Source of the DNA: Lingula anatina
Taxonomy: Eukaryota; Brachiopoda; Lingulata; Lingulida; Lingulidae
Direction of reading: 5' to 3'
NCBI RefSeq assembly: GCF_001039355.2
Contig: NW_019775768.1
Coordinates: forward strand, 62,001-126,000
DNA length: 64,000 bases
Shown: piece by piece, positions 55,028 through 64,000 of the stretch
Numbering within the stretch: position 1 is the stretch's first letter
How the letters are laid out: every line of letters starts with the position of its first letter
The notes under the pieces: model-generated
Databases searched by the model: none
Seen by the model: only the letters and a program-made list of their open reading frames with translations
What the model was told of the DNA's origin: nothing
Translations under genes and position numbers: made by a program

Positions 55028-56500
55028 ACAAGTCATAGATGAACTGTAGACAAATCTTATTTTCTTGATACATAGACTTTATACATGTAACACATGGCTA
55101 CAGTTAAGACCTGCGGCATGATTTGTCTACTGGTCACAGACTTCAAGCTGGTGAAAGTGGCTGAAGAAGATTCCCAGGTTGAAGTGTTCGGATGAGGGCA
55201 TGTTTATATACAGCAAATATGTCGTGAATTCTCAGACCAATTATGTCTTGAATGTTCAGTCCAAGTGTGTTATAAATGGAACAAAGGTTTAAAAAGAATC
55301 AGAAATAAAAACTTGAGTTTGTTGTTGGCCACTTTTAAAAGATACTTAAAAACATTTGGGGAAGACTGGGGACTAGTAGGATGACGGAGAACAGCGCTGG
55401 TGACTGGAAAATGTCTTTATTTATTGTAGCATTTATGCATATCTTCTTTTTCTTCATTTATTTTGCTGGAAAGTGAAAGGAAGATAAATACTCTGCTCCG
55501 TGAAATTAAGACGAATCATTTTAGTGCAGTTTTATCTTGTTAGATGTCTGCTCAAGGACCAGTTTCCTTAGACATTATCATCTTGGTGATTTATTAACAT
55601 TTTTGTGCCAAATATGCTTTTAGTGAGAGATCAACTTACATTGTCAATCCATAGTGTAAGTGGAATAATTTAGAATATTTCTTTTATCATTGATATTTTT
55701 CAGCAGTAAAGAATGTTTGACAAGTTACTTAATATTGCATATGACATGTTATGCATAATCTTTATTGAAAAAAACTTGTGAAACTGAAATGAAATTGTTT
55801 TTAGGATAACTTCTTAGAATATAATTGGATTCAAACTTTGAGTGATAATTTACCATTAAGTAAAAGCAATACGTTTTAAAGGGCCCTGTCATAAAATGTG
55901 ATAAGCTGCATTTTAGTTGTGTTTTGCATGTCCTGTGTACACAGGCTTGTTATAAAGATTGTTTGTGATACACCTATTATTATGTAATGTTATACGTATT
56001 TATTGTGGCTACTTACAAATATATTTATTAAGTTATTGCCTACAAGGTTGATGGAATTTTAACTTGTAGGACTCTATGAATCATTATCATGCAAAGTTTG
56101 ATGTAAGCTAAGGTATGCAAGCAACAGTTTTCACAAGAAACATGATTGAAAACTCGGACTGATATTGTTCAGAAGGAGAAATAAAGTGAAATAAAAAAGA
56201 AAGAAAAGTTATATTCAAGCCCTTGTGATGGATTTATAAGAAGACCTGGGATGGTTTATACAGTACATGTGACCAAGAATTTGGTCTTATATTATTGTGA
56301 TTCTTCAGCTGGATATGCATGGTGTTAAAATGCTGTACATGATTTCTTAAAGAAAAGGAAGCTGTACATATCATAATGTACCACTATTTAAAATAATAAG
56401 CTAAATAATTTTTTTCAGAACAGTATATAGCTGCCAGTCAGATTGTATGACTCTTCTGTATTTTTGTAAATGGATTGTTGCCAATAAATATATTCCAGAA
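55028..56500 (+). other. USP2 3' UTR
   Basis: No exon after the stop at 55025-55027. AATAAA at 55304 (short form) and 56483 (long form) would end the mRNA. Confidence 0.6.
56483..56488 (+). terminator. USP2: USP2 distal polyadenylation signal
   Basis: AATAAA, followed about 20 bases later by 'gcatttcttgggtcttta', a GT/T-rich downstream element. Confidence 0.55.
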
Positions 56501-56504
56501 AAAT

Positions 56505-57300
56505 GCATTTCTTGGGTCTTTATTTTTCTAGACGCTGATGGGATCATTTAGATTTGAATAGGGCAGCCATTGAAAATGTTTGATTATCATTGTCACCGTT
56601 TTCACCTAGATATGCATTGTACCAAACCTTTTCATGTTTTTTTTTTATTTTTTATTTATTTATTTATTTTTATTTTTTTTTATCGTACCAAACCCATTAT
56701 ATCTTATTTTTACTTTTTCTAATAGGTCATGTCATAGTATTTTGGTATTTGAATTTTTGAGTCTTGAAAGGAATTCAGAAGCTCATAGATATAGACCCAA
56801 CACTTTAATTTTAGTTTTTAAAGAAAGTAAACTAAATAATAACAAAAACATAGAAATGGTCCTCTCTATAAAACCAACCCCTTTCAAATTCCTCAAAGTG
56901 TTTAAATGGACTGTTTCTCTACACTTATCTTTGACAAATGGCACAAGCAAGACAACAAAACATTTAAAACTTTTTTTAGTGGTTGTCATAAAAATATTAC
57001 TTTTTAAGTAATAACGAACTGAATATTGCTGTCACTAATTTGTTATAGATTTCCCTAAAAAACTTCAGTGAAATGTGGGTGACAGTAAATAACAATGTTG
57101 AGTATGCTCTGAAAATGCAGTAGAGAAGCAGTGAAAACAAACTTAGGTCTCGTCTCAACTGTCGCATTGTGTCACACTGACATCTTAGATCTCGCGTGAA
57201 AAGACGCGATCGGAATGACCTACATCCCTGGATGACCCACTTTGTGAAACAAACAAGTAGAGCCTGTCAGCTGGAAATGGGTAGGTTGTTTTCACATCAA
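56505..57300. other. USP2-BBX intergenic stretch
   Basis: T-rich tract at 56637-56680. A more CpG-rich patch at about 57140-57290 ('ctcgcgtgaaaagacgcgat') could hold the BBX promoter or first exon, but no exon can be defined. Confidence 0.4.
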
Positions 57301-57304
57301 ATTC

Positions 57305-58885
57305 TGACTGAAAGTAATTTTCCATCGCCATCACGCCAGTCTCTTAAAGTTATATACATCAGGTAGATTAACAGTATACATACTGAGTGACGTAAGATTC
57401 GTAGGAAGTGAAACCAGGAGAGTTTCATTCATCGAACTTGCCGGTCGGTCAGCTTAGCAGATTTAACGATTTAGGGCACAGGGGAAACTCCCAAACTATC
57501 GGGGTTATTTCATTTTACAGAGACAAAAAATTCATCACTGAAAGATATTATATCGTAAAAAGTAAATTTTTTGTAATAAGGTGATGTTTTTTCGCTGAGG
57601 CTCTTAAAATCCCACCAGTTCTCATTTAACTCCGCTCAGCTACGTGCCGCGTGTGTTGACATGTACACAAATCCAATGTCGATGATCTTTGCATATGTGC
57701 AAGCGATGACCTACTTTTTATACATCGAGGGGACTTTTTAACTCGAACTATTTCATCACATCATGGTGGACGTAGAAAGATTACATCACGGCTAATTTTG
57801 CCACTCGATACTCAGGGGTAATGTCCGTAATATGTGGCGCTGAAATTACCGTAAATTTAAAAGGCCGTCAGCTGATCTGCGGTTTAACAGTGGTGACCTT
57901 CACTTTGAAAACTGACAGGCTAATATGTGGGTTGGAAAATACAAACAGATTGTATATCTGTGCTACCAATGTATCCCTTGAAACATATTTTATTAGATGA
58001 ATTGGCTTTGACTCATCTAATATTATACCAGGCAGAGGACTTTATACTTGCCACAATGTGACCATTACGGTGTCAAATTCCACAAAATTGGCTAAATATG
58101 GAATTCTTCACTACAGTAATTTTCGCTGCTAGTTGAAGAAAAAAAGAAGAAGAAAACAATAGATGAGAAGTATGAAATTTGAGGGGTAAGATGTTCAGCA
58201 CATGTAATATTTCACTTTTAGTTATCACCTTTTAAGAGATATCCAACCCAAAATTTTTGTGTGATTGGGAATTTTTTAAACATTACTTTCAGTTTCATAT
58301 TAATAAAAATTCTCTCCACCTGAGTCAGGTTTGCCAACTAGTGACACCACAAACAGAACATGTCTAGAGACATCTAGCATAGAATTTCACCAGTGCTCTA
58401 CTGCTTTCAAAATCACAATAAAAACCTAAAGATAATCTTTGTCTTATTATTAGAAGTGACACTCCAATATTTCTTCTTTAAGTAGAGGTTATTGTGACAC
58501 CTACTGCCACAAATTAATTAAAATCTATGCAAAGGTCATTGACACTACATTTGTCCATGTCAAAACGTGACATACTGCAGCTACACAGATTTAAATGGGG
58601 ATGGTTAAATTTACAGAGCTTCAACATAAACTTAAAGTGACACCTTTTTGTACACTATTTACGATAGATGATCAGTAATGAAATTGTTGTCATTGTAAAA
58701 CCAAAAATAACCCTGACAGTTTGGGAGTTCCAGTTGTGTTAAGCTGACTGACGAGTTCGTTGAATGAAACTCTACTATTTCACTTCCTGCATTTCTTGCA
58801 TCATTCAGTTTGTGTATTTGTCATTAATCTGATGTGCGTGCCTATAACAGACATATCATGCTGATGGAAAATTACAGATGTTATT
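57305..58885. repeat. Long imperfect inverted repeat, arms about 350-430 bp
   Basis: The left arm (about 57305-57710) pairs with the reverse complement of the right arm (about 58520-58885). Matching pairs include 'gtaattttccatc', 'aggaagtgaaa' with 'gagtttcattca', 'gtcagctta', 'aactcccaaact' with 'ggggttattt', and 'ttgacatg.acaaat' with 'gatctttgcata'. The arms are diverged by roughly a quarter to a third by eye. The middle of about 0.8 kb shows no clear pairing. No ORF and no clear target duplication; probably an old foldback element. Confidence 0.75.
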
Positions 58886-59051
58886 ATAGCCATCGTTACT
58901 AAGGGGTGTGCCATAAGTTTTAAATTTGTATTGTTCACAAGGAAATCAAATATTAAAAAAGCAGCTTTAATAATAATGTGAACAATTACAGTTATGAAAA
59001 TGAAATTGATGAATTCAATTGTTTTAAAATTTATTTCAAGGTTGATTGCTG

Positions 59052-59997
59052 ATGATGGATGTGCTTGAAGAGAATGTCACAGGCTCCGAGGAGTCACCAG
59101 TCAAGAGACCCATGAATGCTTTCCTGATATTTTGTAAACGTCACCGAAGTGTTGTGAAGGAGAAGCATCCAAACTTGGACAATCGCAGCATCACCAGGAT
59201 ACTCGGCGATCTCTGGGCCAAGTTAGACAGCCACGAAAAGAAATTATACACAGATCTTGCTAAACAGGTAATAGTGTGAATTTCCAAAAAAAAAAAAAAA
59301 TTTGTAACTGAATCTCCATTCTATTATGTTCTGGATTTAAGCAGTTGTTATGCTGGGGTGAACCAAGCACAGATTTAACAATAAAACGTGTTTAATAAAC
59401 TGATAAAGAAGAAGTGTTTAATGTCTAGTACTCTGGATGTGCTGCTTCTGGGTAAATCTCTACTGCTGTTTCCTCCGTTTTGGTCAAGAGATGTAGAAAC
59501 TAGCTGTAAACAAATAACTGTAATACAAGGCATTCTTCAACCGCTCAGTCATGTTTTTATCAACAAAGGACAACTGTTAGGGAAATGATGTGATACACCA
59601 CATTTGTAAAAGTTTTCAAGTGCCTTTCTCTTTGCAGTCTTTTACTCATTCAAGATTTAACATTTAAGTAACTTATGAAAATTAAATTTTGGACATATAT
59701 CCAACTAACTTTCTTAAACATTTGAATTAACATCTGAAGTATCAATTATTATAAACATAATTTTTCTGGAAATGTACTAATTCATTTTATTCAAATTTAC
59801 TGAATAATTACATTACCCGGGGGTGGAGTCAAGCATTTTAAATTTTGTATTAGAAATCAAACAGTAAAGAGAATATTTAAAGAGACAGATAAACAGTCTC
59901 TGGGGAGGATGTACTGGTACTGGTTTTGAGGACCTTATTATTTATTGATTGATCTGTGGGCTGATGGTTGTGAACTTTTAAAGTACATTTCAGTTTT

Positions 59998-60033
<36 letters not shown>

Positions 60034-63000
60034 GGTCTTAAGTATACGTTCTGTGACTATAATAATAAGCAATATCATGGCAACACGGTGATATTGTTAG
60101 ATATTCTTCTTTTTGGCAGATATAAAATTGCAAAATGGAGTGACAAAAAAAAAAGTTGAATTTTCTGAATAACACTTCTTGTTAACTTGCTAGAACAAGA
60201 CCTAACGCCACTCACGGCAAAAACATAAACAGCAACAGAAGGAAGAGATCAGGTTACCCAGTCCACAACAGGTGATATTTAGGTTATGTCAGTCTTCATG
60301 TTGAGATGGCTGATGGTGTAATGGATGAAGTCATCTTAGTCGATCATCCTACTAGTACGTGCTCCATCTCATACTGCAGGTAGCTGATGAGGGCAAATAC
60401 GGGGACTATAATAATAATAGTTTGGTCTTTATTATTGGACAAGAATCTTGTGTTTAGAAATAACACAGCCAGAAAAGGTGTGTTTGTTCGGGGTCATTTC
60501 ATAAAAAGTTGTATGATTTTGGGCCAAGTTTAGACAACAAATATTGGATATCTGACTATATGAAAGTATTTCATGAATGATTTGCACACAAAAAAATATT
60601 TGGTTTATCTAAATGGGATTGCCAATTGAGATGATCACACTTTGCTTTAGGCTAAGTTTATAACAATTTAGAAATGTTCTTTACAGAGTCTTTGTGAAAT
60701 GTAACCAAGTTGACTTAAAACGGCGATAAAACAATTTTATGACCTCAATGTCAAAAGATGGTGGATGGTGTATGGCTCTTGTAATTTATTCTTTTAAGTC
60801 AATGATGACCTTTTTCATAGTAGTTTTAACAGTCTTTGCCAACACAAATTTTCTACTTCAGTTATTTTGTGAAACAAACCCTAGTTTTTTTATCACAGGG
60901 TAGTTGAGTACGTATCATTTTCAGATGATCAAAACAAACTGAGAATTAAGTAGAAAAAAAGGTAGGAACAAAACAAGCTGAAAAATAAGTAGAAAAAATG
61001 GTAGGAAAGGTTAAAAAAAATCTCACACACATATTTGGGAATATTTCATTTTGTGTTTTCATGAGATAGACACATAAGTGTCCTAAAAACAGAGCCAGCA
61101 GCTGCAATATGGAACAAATGTGTGCTTGTTTTTTACCCACTGAACTTGCTGACCTGTATGAGTCACAGGGTACGTACTCCGGCTACAGTGGAAAATGTAT
61201 TGACCAAATCCAGGCCGCTCCTTTGGTGCTGAAATTGAAGAAAATGTGCTGTAGGGTATATTTGTTATTGTTTTTCACCTCGATTTGTTCTGATATTGAA
61301 AGAAATGTACCAGAGTGGATTTTGGTTACATAGGTTTTCACTTTTTTTTGTCAGATTGTTTTAGGCAAATAATATGCATTACTTTTTTCAGATTGGGGGA
61401 GGGGGGGTGTCTGGTTTACACTGTTTGGTAGTTTTAGAAAAAATACATATGTATCACTTCTTGCATCTGAGGGATGAGCATTGGGTTGTTATTGTTCATT
61501 TGTTCCCATTATCTCCAAATGTGTGTTATGCGGGTATGTATGTGTAAAATGAGAGGAAGGATCATTGATTGATCATAAACCTTAACATGCAGGCCATAAA
61601 TCCTCTAAATCAATAGTTACTAGTAAAATAAAAACAGTTTAAGATTTATTTACTGCCGCTCTAGGTTACAGTAAATATACTTGTAACATGGTCATCAGCT
61701 TGACTCCTAAAGGTTTTAAACAGGGACTCAAAGGCACTCCTGTACTGTGTCATTCCAGCTGTAAGGGACTGAAAAGCCTTGTATGTTTTCTGTAGATACA
61801 GATTCAGAGAGCCGCTAGCTATTTTAATTCAAACAATGCTGTGACCTAATATTTGGCAACAACAATGCCATTTTTGTATACAGAGTCACGAGAGTGAATG
61901 TTACATACCCAACAGCCATATTAATCTTAAAAGATTATATCTTTTCTCTCTTCTTTTCTTTTTTTTTTTTTTTTTTTTTGCCTCCTTGAAAATTTCAAAT
62001 CGAAATAGATTTAAAATGATCAGTTTGTAGAAAAATGAAGGCTGTGAATGAAAAATCATGGTCTAAAATATTTTTAACTCCTCTTATTTTCTAAACTTTA
62101 AACCATATTTAGTTATGATTACTGAATTCCTTACCAAAGACCTTGGTGGGAATTAACAGATGTGGTGGATGATGCTAAATTGTGTTAGCTGTGCTTTGAG
62201 AAGAATTATGAACTTCTTGGATATTTTAGTCTAGAGTGATTATGTTATTGTACTTAAGTTAAGAGTGATGTTATTACACTGACTTCACCACCAAACTCTA
62301 ATGGTCCAGCAGACATGCTGAAAACTTTTCAGAGTGGCTGGACATTTGGTACGGCAGTTGTGAAAAATTTGCCGGACCGAATGGATTTTTGTCGGACCAA
62401 AAATTACCCTACTCGTTTGAGACAGATACCACCAAATTTTATTAGGGAAGTATGTCAAATGATCACTCTAAATTTAAAAGTGTGACTCTTAAAACTCTTG
62501 TCGGTTCTTTAGACCGACCACGTCCAATTTTTTACCGGTCCAGACAAATTTTCCTGGTCATGACTGATCGGACCGACAGTTTCAGCATGTCTGGTCCAGT
62601 GCTTTAACATAAAATACTAAAGGCACTGCTGTAATTTTTGTCTATTGATTTTATCTATTTTCCAAGAATTTGTAAAACTCAAATGTTTACAGTAAAGTGA
62701 GGCCGAGGAGGACGTTCTTTGCCTTTTTTAATTAAATTATAAGATCGTGTAACATGCTCTTGTTTAGGTTGTGATGCTGCTTCAAGCCATCTTCTCTGTA
62801 AATGAACCAGAAGCAAACTACTGATTAGTATGCAGGTGCCATCTTGTCCGTGCCATTTAGTACGCCCGCCTTCACCTCTCCCTTTAGTCACTGTCATTTT
62901 GGTTTTAAGAGGGAATCATGGTTGACAGTAGCTGATAAAGAATTGTATACTCTGCTACTTGTCTTGTGGACTTCATGCATACAACAGTCCTCAAGACAAG

Positions 63001-63738
63001 TAGCAGAAAGGGTCAAATTTAAAATAGCTGTAATAGTGTCAATGCGAGGGTAATTTATAGAGTTAGCTCAGACTTTGGTCCATGTTGAGGTGTGGAATTG
63101 ATGCAATTAACGTCCCAAGAGAGAGAATCAGAAATATTCTAACTTATATTATCTTAATTTTTACTATTGTCAGAACGTCAACAGTTGTCAATTTTTGCTA
63201 TTTCTACATCTTGCAGCTGAACATTTTACATTATTACAGAAGTTTCATATATCTCAAATCTGTATATCATCATATCTTGCTGTCCTACATTCCGTTTGTA
63301 AAGCAAAGCATTCTGAACTGGATCAACCAATTAAGCACCCATCTATTAATTAATAGTTAAGGGTCATGTACTCAGTTTCTATGTTCAGCTTACTATTCAG
63401 CTTAATTATTTAAGAGAAATAGTAAAATGTGTGTCTGACAATTTATAATGTATATTTCCAGTACAAGGAAGCCTTTATGAAAGCCAATCCAGATTTTAAA
63501 TGGCACAATCCTGGAAAGATCACAGAAACTACATCTAAACCTGTAACACGGCCGTCAAATGCCAGAGTAGTTGTCCAAACCAAAAGAAGCAGTTCTGGGT
63601 TTGCCGAGCAGGAAAGCGATGGCGGTATGGAAGTTCAAGGTCATGTGGTGCAAGGTCAGGGTCAGGAAGGTGAGATGTATGAGGACGTCAACGACAACCA
63701 CCCCAATAGTATTACAACAGGAAAATTTAAACTAGCAG
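59052..63738 (+). CDS. BBX: BBX-type HMG-box transcription factor, first two coding exons
   Basis: Exon 1 is 59052-59267 (acceptor tttcaag just before, so the 5' UTR is spliced) and exon 2 is 63462-63738; phase 0 at the first junction, phase 1 at the donor AGCAG|GTAAAT. 164 residues are visible. The HMG box spans about residues 17-85: KRPMNAFLIFCKRHRSVVKE, HPNLDNRSITRILGDLWAKL, EKKLYTDLAKQ then YKEAFMKANPDFKW. The RPMNAFL-FCKRHRS and YK-AFMKANP-KW motifs point to BBX (bobby sox homolog) and away from SOX, TCF, HBP1 or capicua. BBX is a nuclear DNA-binding protein linked to cell-cycle progression. After the box the sequence is low-complexity (GQGQEGEMYEDVNDN). The rest lies beyond the right edge. 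The box is split by a 4.2-kb intron. Confidence 0.88.
60003..60030 (+). repeat. (GT)n microsatellite
   Basis: About 13 uninterrupted TG units following a T-run. Confidence 0.9.
62303..62600. mobile_element. MITE family H, about 300 bp
   Basis: The left end 'tggtccagcagacatgctga' pairs with the right end 'ttcagcatgtctggtccagt'. Inner arms pair weakly ('gccggaccgaatgg', 'tcggaccgac'). No coding capacity. Confidence 0.75.
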
Positions 63739-64000
63739 GTAAATCATGGACTTATTATTTACGTTAACGGTTATTATTTACGTTACGTTTTATTGTTATA
63801 GCTGAAAGAAATATGAAAATGTGTTAGTAAACATGGTCCAAGTCATCTGAAGCTGAAATAGTAATTGTAACCATGGAAACTGGGAAGTACTGTTTCAGAT
63901 TATCTTTATTTTGAACTATATCTCCTGTCACGTAAAAAATTAATTTAATCAGACAGCAACCAGGTCTCTCACTGTAACTGATATTCATGCTTTCAATTTG

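Larger units (their letters stand above)
59268..63461 (+). other. BBX intron between the two HMG-box exons
   Basis: No exon supported. Holds a (GT)n microsatellite (60003-60030), a G-rich tract near 61395, a T-run near 61960 and a family H MITE. Confidence 0.5.

Noticed and set aside
56634-57011. 125-codon forward ORF after USP2
   Set aside because: Starts in a T-rich tract giving poly-Phe/Leu, no recognisable domain, no splice context.
62679-63053. Short ORFs in the BBX intron
   Set aside because: Chance ORFs; a short inverted repeat ('ctgctacttgtcttgtgga' with 'agacaagtagcag') at 62950-63007 explains part of the structure.

Overview
The window is nuclear DNA from an animal, most likely a bivalve mollusc. 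That placement is an inference from short exons with GT-AG introns, AT-rich intronic DNA, many small inverted-repeat transposons, and lophotrochozoan-looking versions of conserved genes. Almost no long ORF is a whole gene. The genes had to be assembled from exons by matching splice sites and reading phase, and in every complete gene the joined exon lengths sum to a multiple of three.

Layout. 4.9-5.4 kb (+): a one-coding-exon secreted peptide precursor with a disulfide-ring, C-terminally amidated candidate peptide (calcitonin/amylin-like architecture). 7.4-19.0 kb (-): four exons of SELENOS (selenoprotein S, ER-associated degradation); its selenocysteine end is not found. Its 8.8-kb third intron carries a 2.8-kb PIF/Harbinger transposon (10.37-13.19 kb) with both of its genes, the transposase interrupted by a stop codon. 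19.5-29.6 kb (+): a complete 12-exon NFKBIZ-type nuclear I-kappa-B gene (1140 aa). It is head-to-head with SELENOS across about 0.5 kb that holds kappa-B-like motifs and an ATF6/XBP1-like motif. 31.9-35.9 kb: a candidate 4-kb non-autonomous element. 39.5-41.5 kb (-): complete two-exon TEN1 (CST telomere complex, 127 aa), head-to-head with 41.7-55.0 kb (+): complete USP2-type ubiquitin protease (653 aa). 57.3-58.9 kb: a long imperfect inverted repeat. 59.05-63.74 kb (+): first two coding exons of a BBX-type HMG-box factor that runs off the right edge.

The two head-to-head pairs are the main gene-organisation signal. The most unusual structure is a tandem array of three broken copies of the USP2 exon that carries the catalytic histidine, each with a normal-looking splice acceptor, directly upstream of the intact exon. 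The transposon landscape is rich: at least eight inverted-repeat families, several in more than one copy. In two cases a second copy of the host repeat inside the window shows the uninterrupted site.

All motif matches and repeat alignments were made by eye. No database search, RNA evidence or folding was available.
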